Below are positions 1 through 5,288 of a DNA stretch of 5,300 nucleotides, one piece after another. The stretch's first letter is position 1, and every line of letters starts with the position of its first letter. The position numbers and the translations under genes are program-made. This DNA is from an uncultured Acetobacteraceae bacterium (GTDB lineage: Bacteria > Pseudomonadota > Alphaproteobacteria > Acetobacterales > Acetobacteraceae), in contig CALGVL010000306.1 of assembly GCA_937930165.1 (NCBI GenBank), positions 1 to 5,300 of the forward strand. The letters are read 5' to 3'. A model generated the notes under the pieces. The model was given only the letters and a program-made list of their open reading frames with translations, was not told where the DNA came from and made no database searches.

Positions 1-138
1 TTGCGGCTTGTGCTTGCCGCGGAGGCGGTTGGCCACGATGGCGGCGAGCCGGCCGAGCACGAGCCCGTCCGCATCGATCACCACCCAGCCCTTCTGCACC
101 TCCGCCGGCTTCAGCGAGCGGGTCTGCGTCTGCAGCAT
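1..138 (-). CDS. rplM: 50S ribosomal protein L13, N-terminal part (runs off left edge)
   Basis: L13 is an early-assembling protein of the large ribosomal subunit. Only 46 codons are visible, out of roughly 150 in the family. They begin at an ATG (138-136) with MLQTQTRSLKPAEVQKGW and continue through the conserved block around VVIDADGLVLGRLA (residues 19-32) to RLRGKHKP (38-45). Both blocks are hallmarks of bacterial L13. The Shine-Dalgarno candidate AGGA (complement of 141-144) lies only 2 nt from the ATG, closer than usual, but no better start exists because the conserved block begins soon after. A sigma70-like promoter about 40-65 bp upstream suggests the gene is transcribed separately from the lipid kinase gene upstream. 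In most bacteria rpsI (S9) follows; here it would lie outside the window. Confidence 0.93.
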   Translation of the reverse strand, partial: MLQTQTRSLKPAEVQKGWVVIDADGLVLGRLAAIVANRLRGKHKPQ

Positions 139-174
139 CGTCCTGGACTTGTCCGGTTCGGAAAAGAGATGCGG

Positions 175-203
175 GTTATGACCGCCGATGGCCCAAAGGT
201 CAA
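175..203 (-). promoter_or_regulatory. Predicted sigma70-type promoter for rplM
   Basis: Read on the minus strand, TTGACC (complement of 198-203) matches the -35 consensus at 5 of 6 positions. It is followed by a 17-nt spacer and CATAAC (complement of 175-180), which keeps the central ATAA of the -10 box. Transcription would start near 168 and give a leader of about 30 nt before the ATG at 138. Position, spacing and match are all good for a housekeeping promoter. It is a visual prediction only. Confidence 0.6.
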
Positions 204-227
204 GCGGGAAGCGGATTTTAGGCTTGT

Positions 228-241
228 GGTATCAGGATACC
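228..241. repeat. 14-bp palindrome upstream of the rplM promoter (possible operator)
   Basis: GGTATC-AG-GATACC is a perfect 6-bp inverted repeat with a 2-bp centre. It lies about 25 bp upstream of the predicted rplM -35 box, so its centre is near -67 relative to the predicted start site. The short spacer suits a dimeric DNA-binding protein better than an RNA hairpin, since a 2-nt loop is too tight without losing pairs. I do not recognise the cognate regulator, and a chance palindrome cannot be excluded. Confidence 0.35.
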
Positions 242-265
242 GTAGAGCGCTGACTCCAACACACC

Positions 266-280
266 GGGGCAAGAGTCCCC
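266..280 (-). terminator. Weak hairpin after the lipid kinase gene (possible terminator)
   Basis: GGGG-CAAGAGT-CCCC forms a 4-bp all-GC stem with a 7-nt loop, starting 4 nt after the lipid kinase stop codon. No run of U follows on the minus strand, only GGTGTGTTGG, so it is a poor intrinsic terminator. It is listed because the four-gene transcript should end between here and the rplM promoter, and nothing better is visible. Confidence 0.2.
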
Positions 281-284
281 TCGA

Positions 285-1166
285 TCATTCCGGCACCTCC
301 GGCACCAGGACATGGACTGCATGGCGCAGCAGGCGGAAGCGGGCCGGGGTGCGGGTGGTGACCTCCCCATCCGTGTTCACGGAGCGCGGGCGGCGAGTGC
401 GGATCTCCACCTCCTGCCCCTCGGCGGTCCGCACCTCCTGCCAGCGCCCGGGATTGCCGCGGCGGAGCGAGGGCAGCAGCAGCAGCAGGCGCCAGACGCT
501 CGCGACCTCCAGGCTGAGGACCTGAAGCCTGCCGTCATCGATCCGCGCCGTCTCATCCACCGTCATGCCGCCGCCATAATGGCGGCCATTGGCGACGGCG
601 ACATGCACGGTGCGGCTACGGACCACTTCGCCGCCGCAGCGGATCTCCGCAACGAAGGGCTGCAGCCGCGCCAGCACCCGCAGGCCCGCCACCGCATAGC
701 CCAGCTTCCCCCAGCGCCGCTTGGCATCGCGCGTCAGCGCATGGGTCAGGTCGACGCCGAAGCCGATGCTGGCGACGTTAAAGAAGGGCACGTCATTGAC
801 CAGGCCGAGATCGATCGGGTGCAGGTGCCCGCCCGCCGCGACGCGCGCCGCCTCCGCCGGATCTTCCGGGATCCCGAGGGTGCGCGCCAGGTCGTTGCCG
901 GTGCCGAGCGGGATGATCCCGAAAGGCAGCCCTGTCTCCAGCAGGGCCGGCGCGGCGGCGTTCATGGTGCCGTCGCCGCCGGCCAGGATCACCCGGTCCA
1001 CCGCCGCCGCATGGGCGCGGATCAGCGCCGCGGGCTCCCCTTTGCCTGACGGAAGGACCGGGTCCAGCCCCGCATCCCGTAGCAGGTCGCGGATGGCAGC
1101 GGGATCGCCGCCGCGCCGGCTGCGCGGATTCGCCACCAGCAAGGCGCGCGGGCCGGGTGGGTTCAC
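285..1166 (-). CDS. YegS/BmrU-family lipid kinase (diacylglycerol kinase catalytic domain)
   Basis: This is a 293-residue soluble or membrane-associated lipid kinase of the DAGK_cat superfamily, which uses ATP to phosphorylate diacylglycerol or related lipids. Visible motifs are NPRS near the N-terminus (13-16), the nucleotide-binding GGDGT (63-67) followed by MNAAAPAL, PLGTGNDLAR (86-95), NGRHYGGGM (193-201), DGRLQVL (211-217) and NTDGE (264-268). All are typical of the YegS/Rv2252/BmrU group, and the length (about 300) is normal. The GTG start at 1166-1164 overlaps the adenosyltransferase stop (GTGA). The frame stays open further upstream, but that part lies inside the adenosyltransferase gene, and the family's beta-strand (RALLVANPRS) begins right after this GTG. 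The substrate (diacylglycerol, phosphatidylglycerol, sphingoid base) cannot be told from sequence. As last gene of the cluster it is probably translated by coupling. Confidence 0.9.
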   Translation of the reverse strand: MNPPGPRALLVANPRSRRGGDPAAIRDLLRDAGLDPVLPSGKGEPAALIRAHAAAVDRVILAGGDGTMNAAAPALLETGLPFGIIPLGTGNDLARTLGIPEDPAEAARVAAGGHLHPIDLGLVNDVPFFNVASIGFGVDLTHALTRDAKRRWGKLGYAVAGLRVLARLQPFVAEIRCGGEVVRSRTVHVAVANGRHYGGGMTVDETARIDDGRLQVLSLEVASVWRLLLLLPSLRRGNPGRWQEVRTAEGQEVEIRTRRPRSVNTDGEVTTRTPARFRLLRHAVHVLVPEVPE

Positions 1167-1729
1167 GCCTGGGCGTCCCCGCCGGGCACCCAGAGCACAT
1201 CGCCCGCGCCATTGCCGTTCAGCCGCCGCGCCAGGACGAAGAGATGGTCCGAGAGGCGGTTCAGGTAGCGCACCCCATCCGGGTTCACCCACTCCTCCGC
1301 TGCCAGGCGCACCACGGTGCGTTCCGCCCGGCGGGCCAGGGTGCGGGCGAGATGTGCCGCCGCCGCGCCCGGCGTCCCGCCCGGCAGCACGAAGCTGCGC
1401 AGCGCCGGCAGGGCGGCGTTCATGGCGGCAAGCTCGGCCTCCAGCCGGGCGCAATGCGCGGTGCCGATGCGCAGGCGCTGCCTCCCGCCCCCCTCGCCCG
1501 GCACGCAGAGATCGGCGCCGAGATCGAAGAGGTCGTTCTGCAGCCGCGCCACCATCGCATCCTCCTCGCCCTGGATGTGCAGGCGCAGCAGGCCGAGCGC
1601 GGCATTGGCCTCGTCCACCGCGCCGATCGCCTCGATGCGCAGCGCGTCCTTGCGGATGCGGGTGCCGTCGCCGAGCGAGGTCTCCCCGCCATCGCCGCCG
1701 CGGGTGGTGATGACGTCCAGCTTGACCAT
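1163..1729 (-). CDS. pduO: PduO-type cob(I)yrinic acid a,c-diamide / cob(I)alamin adenosyltransferase
   Basis: This enzyme transfers the adenosyl group of ATP to cob(I)alamin or a corrinoid precursor, giving adenosylcobalamin in the cytoplasm. The 188 residues carry the PduO-type signatures in order: TTRGGDGGETSLGDG (8-22, the ATP-binding N-terminal loop), IGAVDEANAALG (35-46), LQNDLFDLGADL (63-74), FVLPGG (113-118), LARTLARRAER (127-137, with the conserved Arg/Glu cluster) and NRLSDHLFVLARRLN (157-171). Length and motifs match the trimeric PduO/MmaB family, not CobA/BtuR, which has a P-loop. The ATG start has a strong Shine-Dalgarno sequence (GGGGAGG, complement of 1735-1741) that overlaps the tonB stop codon, 5 nt from the ATG. 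It follows tonB by 11 bp and overlaps the lipid kinase start by 4 bp. The position next to tonB fits corrinoid uptake and activation, but this is inference. Confidence 0.93.
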   Translation of the reverse strand: MVKLDVITTRGGDGGETSLGDGTRIRKDALRIEAIGAVDEANAALGLLRLHIQGEEDAMVARLQNDLFDLGADLCVPGEGGGRQRLRIGTAHCARLEAELAAMNAALPALRSFVLPGGTPGAAAAHLARTLARRAERTVVRLAAEEWVNPDGVRYLNRLSDHLFVLARRLNGNGAGDVLWVPGGDAQA

Positions 1730-1740
1730 GCCGGCCTCCC

Positions 1741-2904
1741 CTATCGTTGCAGGCGGAAATGGACCGCCGTGCGGATGCTGCCGCGAATCGGCATACCGTC
1801 GCGCATCGCGGGGCGGAAACGCCAGCGCAGAACCGCGCGCCGCGCCGCCTCGTCCAGGGCCGGGTAGCCGGAGCTCGACAGCACCTCCACCCCTGTCACC
1901 TGCCCGGTCTCGGAGATGCGCAGCAGCACGGTGACCACGCCCTGCTCTCCGCGCCGGCGGCTTTCATAGGGGTATTCCGGTTCCGGGTTGCGGAAGTTTT
2001 CGAGCAGGCCGGGTGGCGTCACCGCCCCGGTCGCCCGGCTGCCGCCGAGGATCATCGGCTGCGGCCCCGGCCCCCAGGGGGAGGCAGGCGGCGGTGCTGG
2101 CGGCTCCGGCCGGGCCGCCGCCGGCCGCGAGGCCACGGGGCGCGGCAGCGGCGGGGCCGCCGGCATCGGCGGCGGCGGCTCGGGCAGCTTCTCCGTCTCC
2201 TCCGGCGGCGCTTCGGCCGGGGCCGGCGGCGGAGGCGGTGGGAGTTCCACAGGCGGGGGTGGAGGGAGTTCGGCGGGCAGAGGCGGCGGGAGGGCAGCGA
2301 GGCTTGGTGCCGGCTGCTGCGGCTCCGTCACCGTCTCCTCGGGCGCGGCCGGCTCTGGCGGCGGCGCCTCGGCAAGCGGAGGCGGTACCGGTTCCGGCGG
2401 CGCAGCTTCAGCGGCCGGAGGGGGCGGCATCGGCTCTGGGGCTGGAGCTTCAGCGGGCGGGGGTGGCGGCGCCGGTTCCGGTGGCGGGGCCTCGGCGGGC
2501 GAAGGTGGTGGCGCCGGCGGCTGTGGCGGGGCCTCGGCAAGCCGGGGGGGCGGCGGTTCCGGTGGGGGCGGCGCGGGTGGCGGGGCCTCTGCCACGGAGG
2601 GCGGCGAAGGTGCTGGCGGCTCGGATGGGTGTGCCGCGGCGTCAGGCGGGGTGGGCTCGGACGGCGCCGCATTCTCGGCCGGGGCGGAGGCCTCGCCGGT
2701 CACCAGCGACTCCTCCTCGGCATTCTGCTGCCAGACGACCTCCACGCCCCGCTCGGATGGCGTCGAGCGCGGCTCCCGGTCCGGCATCAGCAGCAGCGCC
2801 GCCAGCGCGCCGCCATGCAGCAGCAGAGAGAGCAGCGGCGCCCAGGCGGCAAGCCGGCCGGGATGCGTCGCCTGCCACCGCTCCTGCCGCCACGGCCCGA
2901 TCAC
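1741..2904 (-). CDS. tonB: TonB energy transducer with long proline-rich linker
   Basis: TonB couples the proton-motive force harvested by ExbB/ExbD to outer-membrane receptors for iron chelates, B12 and similar ligands. Of 387 residues, 20-40 form the single N-terminal membrane anchor, containing SLLLH (S26, H30), the SxxxH motif needed for ExbB/ExbD coupling. Residues about 75-285 are an extremely proline-, alanine- and glutamate-rich periplasmic linker. Residues 307-387 form the TonB C-terminal domain, with EPEYPYESRRRGEQG, the VEVLSSSGYPALDEAA stretch, WRFRPA and a final VHFRL strand. E. coli TonB has about 240 residues, so this linker is unusually long. The start is GTG (2904-2902), overlapping the TGA of the upstream CDF reading frame (GTGA). 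No ATG lies close by, and this start puts the anchor at the expected place. Translation may depend on coupling to the upstream frame. No exbB or exbD is visible. Confidence 0.93.
   Translation of the reverse strand: MIGPWRQERWQATHPGRLAAWAPLLSLLLHGGALAALLLMPDREPRSTPSERGVEVVWQQNAEEESLVTGEASAPAENAAPSEPTPPDAAAHPSEPPAPSPPSVAEAPPPAPPPPEPPPPRLAEAPPQPPAPPPSPAEAPPPEPAPPPPPAEAPAPEPMPPPPAAEAAPPEPVPPPLAEAPPPEPAAPEETVTEPQQPAPSLAALPPPLPAELPPPPPVELPPPPPPAPAEAPPEETEKLPEPPPPMPAAPPLPRPVASRPAAARPEPPAPPPASPWGPGPQPMILGGSRATGAVTPPGLLENFRNPEPEYPYESRRRGEQGVVTVLLRISETGQVTGVEVLSSSGYPALDEAARRAVLRWRFRPAMRDGMPIRGSIRTAVHFRLQR
2335..2592 (-). repeat. Degenerate ~42-bp tandem repeats in the tonB linker (AEAPPPEP units)
   Basis: The linker contains repeated units starting AEAPPP or a close variant at TonB residues 105, 123, 137, 151, 165 and 178, so spacings are 18, 14, 14, 14 and 13 residues (about 42 bp). 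Each unit is AEAxPPEPxPPPPP-like. Looser AELPPP/VELPPP/AEAPPEE copies follow at about 211, 219 and 230. The copies differ in sequence, as expected for an old array or selection on composition. Such arrays can change length by slippage, altering TonB reach across the periplasm. Confidence 0.7.
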
Positions 2905-3788
2905 AGCACCAGGATCCCCTGATGCTTGGCCTTGCCCTCCGGCTCGACATGGATGGTGATGACGGCGCCATCCACCTCGGCCTTCAGCGCGGCCTCGATG
3001 CGGTCGCAGATCTCATGCGCATCCGCCACGCGCATCGCGCCGGGGACGACCAGATGGAATTCGATGAAGGTCAGCCGCCCGGCATGCCGGGTGCGCAGGT
3101 CATGCGCCTCGATGGCGCCCTCGGCATTGACGGAGACGGCGCTGCGGATGCGGGCCAGGAGGTCAGGCTACACCGCCTCGTCCATCAGGCCGCCGACCGA
3201 TTCACGCACCAGCCGCCAGCCGGACCACAGGATGTTGAGCGCCGTCAGCGCCGCCAGCAGCGGATCCAGCCACAGGATCCCGGTCAGCACCACCAGGGCT
3301 ACGCCGACCAGCACGCCGGCCGAGGTGATGACATCCGCGATCAGGTGCCGGGCATCCGCCAGCAGCGCCGGCGACTTCGCCGCCCGCCCGCGGCGGAACA
3401 GCACCGCCGCCCAGGCGCCATTGATGGCGGTGGCAACCGCCGAGATCAGCAGGCCGGCGGCGGGCTGGTCCGGTGCGCGCGGGGTGAGGACGGCTCCCCA
3501 GGCCTCTTGCAGGATCACAATGGCGGCGAGGACGATCAGCGCGCCTTCCAGCACGGCGGAGAAGTATTCGACCTTGGTATGGCCGTAGGGATGGTTGGCA
3601 TCCGGCGGGATGGCGGCATAGCGCACTGCCGCGAGCGCCGCCGCCGCGGCGGCGACATTGACCACGCTTTCCACCGCATCGGCCAGCAGGGCCACGCTGC
3701 CCGTCAGCGCCCAGGCGCCGAGCTTCAGGGCAAGCACGGCGCAGGCGATGGCGACGCTGCCGACCGCGGTTCGGACCGCCCGGCTCAT
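2901..3788 (-). pseudogene. CDF-family cation efflux transporter, interrupted by an in-frame TAG
   Basis: CDF transporters (FieF/YiiP type) export Zn2+, Fe2+, Co2+ or Mn2+ from the cytoplasm in exchange for protons. Codons 1-206 (3788-3171) encode the membrane domain, with hydrophobic helices, the TM2 metal-site region LLADAVES (D37), NHPYGHTKVEYFSA (65-78) and the TM5 HxxxD pair H148/D152. Codon 207 is TAG (3170-3168). The same frame then runs on without a shift for 88 codons to a TGA at 2903-2901. These encode a recognisable cytoplasmic dimerisation domain: HDLRTR (229-234), FIEFHL (241-246) and VITIHVEP (276-283), with H229, H245, H280 and E282 where YiiP has metal ligands. The total of about 295 codons equals the usual family length (about 300). 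TM2 position 41 is Ser where YiiP has its second Asp, as in the DAxES subgroup. The break could be a real nonsense mutation or a base-call error at a contig end region. If real, the product would be a 206-residue membrane fragment lacking its dimerisation domain. Confidence 0.85.
3168..3170 (-). other. In-frame amber codon splitting the CDF gene
   Basis: The minus-strand codons read GAC GAG GCG GTG TAG CCT GAC CTC CTG. Family members continue here with something like DEAV-x-PDLLARI, so a single sense codon has become TAG. One substitution from TCG, CAG, GAG, AAG or TGG would explain it. No ATG, GTG or TTG lies in frame until codon 252 (ATG), in the middle of the C-terminal domain, so the domain is unlikely to be made as a separate protein. 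Confidence 0.85.
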
Positions 3789-3980
3789 GCCGGACCCGGC
3801 CGGTGCGGCACCCGGTGGCCGATGGCGCGCAGGGATACTGCGACAGGGACCAAGGCGATGAAGCTCCCGAGGATTGGGGTTTCATGCCCCGAGGGGATCG
3901 GCCGCGGCAACCCCTGGCAGCCACGGAACGCAGCCCGGTGCGGCCCGTTTTCGCCGCGCGGCGACGGATGGGAGGCAGCC
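3789..3980. promoter_or_regulatory. Divergent intergenic region between the CDF operon and the small zinc-finger gene
   Basis: These 192 bp lie between two genes transcribed away from each other, so promoters for both the minus-strand cluster and the plus-strand small gene are expected here. I find no convincing -35/-10 pair on either strand. Visible features are a short GGGG-TTTCATG-CCCC hairpin (3876-3890) and two CCCGAGG direct repeats (3866-3872 and 3888-3894) 22 bp apart, about two helical turns, overlapping that hairpin. A TCATCGCC-type or Fur/Zur-like operator is not recognisable. The region is somewhat less GC-rich around 3841-3890 than the genes. Confidence 0.4.
3971..3975 (+). promoter_or_regulatory. 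Shine-Dalgarno site of the small zinc-finger gene
   Basis: GGAGG lies 5 nt upstream of the ATG at 3981. It is one of the best ribosome binding sites in the window, and it decides both the reality of the gene and its start. The same frame is open far upstream, but only as a shadow of tonB and the CDF gene. Confidence 0.75.
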
Positions 3981-4184
3981 ATGGAGGAGAGTTCCGGGCG
4001 TGACGGGGCCGGGCCTGCGGCGGGTCCCGACCAGCGCAACCCCGGCGACGAGTCGGCGCCGGGCGGGAAGCAGACCGGAACGGTCACCTGCCCCGACTGC
4101 CATGGCAGCGGCCGACAGAGGGAGCGCCCCTGCCCGAACTGCGGCGGCACCGGCCAGGTGGTGCGGATCGTCGGCGATGCGTGA
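3981..4184 (+). CDS. Small protein with two DnaJ-type CxxCxGxG zinc-binding motifs
   Basis: This is a 67-residue protein with a near-perfect ribosome binding site (GGAGG, 5-nt spacer). The first 35 residues are Gly/Pro/Asp/Glu-rich and look disordered (MEESSGRDGAGPAAGPDQ...). Then come CPDCHGSG (37-44) and CPNCGGTG (51-58), separated by RQRERP. These are two copies of the CxxCxGxG motif of the DnaJ cysteine-rich domain, where four copies form two zinc centres. Two copies with four cysteines could bind one zinc ion, so a single Zn hairpin is likely. There is no J-domain, membrane segment or signal peptide. It converges with metH, sharing a hairpin that holds both stop codons. Similar short CxxCxGxG proteins occur in many bacteria, mostly as hypothetical proteins. 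A role in zinc binding, protein folding or protein contact is possible, but I do not know its function. Confidence 0.8.
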   Translation: MEESSGRDGAGPAAGPDQRNPGDESAPGGKQTGTVTCPDCHGSGRQRERPCPNCGGTGQVVRIVGDA

Positions 4185-4200
4185 TCCCCGAAGGGATCAC
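4181..4200. terminator. Perfect hairpin shared by the convergent small gene and metH
   Basis: GTGATCCC-CGAA-GGGATCAC is a perfect 8-bp inverted repeat with a 4-nt loop. On the minus strand (metH mRNA) the loop is TTCG closed by C-G, the ultra-stable cUUCGg tetraloop. Both stop codons are inside the stem: TGA of the small gene (4182-4184) and TGA of metH (complement of 4197-4199). No U-run follows on either side, so it may act as a bidirectional terminator with limited efficiency or as a 3'-end stabiliser of the messages. Confidence 0.65.
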
Positions 4201-5288
4201 ACGGAGAAATACTTCGCCCGCGGGTGGTGCAGGACGATGGCGCTGGTGGACTGCTCCGGATGGAGCTGCCACTCGTCGGAGATGCTGACGCCGATGCGCT
4301 CCGCCTGCAGCAGACGCAGCAGCGGCGCCTGGTCCTCCAGCCGCGGGCAGGCGGGATAGCCGAAGGAATAGCGGCCGCCGCGATAGCCCTGGCTCAGCAT
4401 CCTCTCCATATCGCGGTCGTCCTCCGCGGCGAAGCCCCATTCGGCGCGGATGCGCTTGTGAACATACTCCGCCATCGCCTCCGCCATCTCCACGGACAGG
4501 CCGTGGAGATAGAGGTAGTCCTGATAGCGGTTGTCCTCGAACCATTCGCGGGCGGTGTCGCTTGCCTTCTGGCCAACGGTGACGACCTGCAGCCCGATCA
4601 CGTCGCGCGACTGCGGGCCGTCCTCGATGTCGCGGACGAAATCGGCGATGCACTCGCCATCCTGCTTCGGCTGGCGCGGCATGGTGAAGCGCGCGACCTC
4701 GGTGATGCCGTCCGGCTCGAACAGCACCAGGTCGTTCCCCTGCCCGGCACATTTCCAGTAGCCGTAGATCGCCTGGGGCCTGAGAATGTCCTGCGCCTCG
4801 GTCAGTGCCAGCATGCGCTTCAGCACCGGGCGGAGTTCCTGCTTCGCCCAGCCCAGGAAATCCTCCAGGCTGCGGCCCTGCTTCCGGAAGCCCCATTGGA
4901 ATTGGTAGAGGCTGCGCTCGTTGATGAAGGGCACGACCGCCTTCGGCGCCGCCTCGATCACCCGCGGCCCCCAGAAGGGCGGATCGGGGACGGGCTCGCC
5001 GGCGGTGAGGCGGCGGCGGCGCTCCTGCGCGTATTTCACATCCACCGGCGCGAAGCCGCGCGGATCGGCCTGGCCGAGCACGCGCTTCTCGTTCCGCGCC
5101 TTGCCGCGGCGCTTTGCCTGCACGGCCTGGAGATAGTCGTCGAAGCCGTTGCCCGTCACCTTGTCCATCAGGTGCAGCCCGTCGAAGGCATCGCGGGCAT
5201 AGGCGACGCGGCCGCAGGCATAGGCGCGAACGCAGTCCTCCTCGACATAATTGCGGGTCAGCGCGGCGCCGCCGAGCAACACGCGGAT
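4197..5288 (-). CDS. metH: Cobalamin-dependent methionine synthase, C-terminal part (runs off right edge)
   Basis: MetH methylates homocysteine using 5-methyltetrahydrofolate, with cobalamin as carrier. About 363 codons are visible. Numbering from V1 at 5282, VLLGGAALTRNYVEEDC (1-17) is the end of the B12-binding domain (GGA motif). The rest is the AdoMet-dependent reactivation domain: PFINERSLYQFQWGFRKQG (118-136), CIADFV (211-216), DVIGLQVVTVG (227-237), GLSVEMAEAMAEYVHKRIR (261-279), RYSFGYPACP (304-313, the AdoMet-binding RxxxGYPACP motif) and HPRAKYFSV (353-361) at the end. It stops right after the KYF motif, without the roughly 30-residue tail of E. coli MetH, which I believe is normal for this subtype. 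The frame stays open to 5300, but bases beyond 5288 look like sequencing adapter. The homocysteine, folate and cap domains would lie outside the window or on a separate gene. Confidence 0.95.
   Translation of the reverse strand: MRVLLGGAALTRNYVEEDCVRAYACGRVAYARDAFDGLHLMDKVTGNGFDDYLQAVQAKRRGKARNEKRVLGQADPRGFAPVDVKYAQERRRRLTAGEPVPDPPFWGPRVIEAAPKAVVPFINERSLYQFQWGFRKQGRSLEDFLGWAKQELRPVLKRMLALTEAQDILRPQAIYGYWKCAGQGNDLVLFEPDGITEVARFTMPRQPKQDGECIADFVRDIEDGPQSRDVIGLQVVTVGQKASDTAREWFEDNRYQDYLYLHGLSVEMAEAMAEYVHKRIRAEWGFAAEDDRDMERMLSQGYRGGRYSFGYPACPRLEDQAPLLRLLQAERIGVSISDEWQLHPEQSTSAIVLHHPRAKYFSV

Noticed and set aside
215..300. tRNA-like strings (GTAGAGCGCTGACTCCAAC, then GGGG-CAAGAGT-CCCC and a later CACCA)
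   Set aside because: No acceptor stem pairs, the T-loop lacks the TTCRA pattern, and no anticodon arm of five pairs forms. The resemblance is partial and likely chance.
1..525. Plus-strand frame across the rplM and lipid kinase ends
   Set aside because: It crosses a clear intergenic promoter region and runs antisense to two well-identified genes. Its composition is Arg-rich with no domain.
1167..1454. N-terminal extension of the lipid kinase frame to a start at 1454
   Set aside because: This stretch lies inside the adenosyltransferase gene in another frame, encodes Gly/Arg/Pro-rich sequence without family similarity, and the GTGA overlap start at 1166 gives the normal family length.
1988..2959. 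Plus-strand 323-codon frame encoding a glycine/serine/alanine-rich protein resembling PE-PGRS or fibrous proteins
   Set aside because: It is the antisense of the proline-rich tonB linker (CCN codons read as GGN). TonB has a clear anchor and C-terminal domain, and this frame has no recognisable domain or ribosome binding site.
2901..3167. Separate small gene for the CDF C-terminal domain
   Set aside because: There is no ATG, GTG or TTG in frame after the TAG until codon 252 in the middle of the domain, so a stand-alone protein would lack its first half.
3866..3894. Two CCCGAGG direct repeats as a regulator site
   Set aside because: They are short GC-only repeats in a GC-rich background, and they partly overlap a small hairpin. 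No known operator pattern is seen, so they are only mentioned in the intergenic entry.
2013..3980. Long plus-strand frame leading into the small zinc-finger gene, suggesting a 723-residue protein
   Set aside because: It only mirrors tonB and the CDF gene, is low-complexity Ala/Arg/Pro/Gly, and lacks domain features. The strong ribosome binding site at 3971-3975 marks the true start at 3981.
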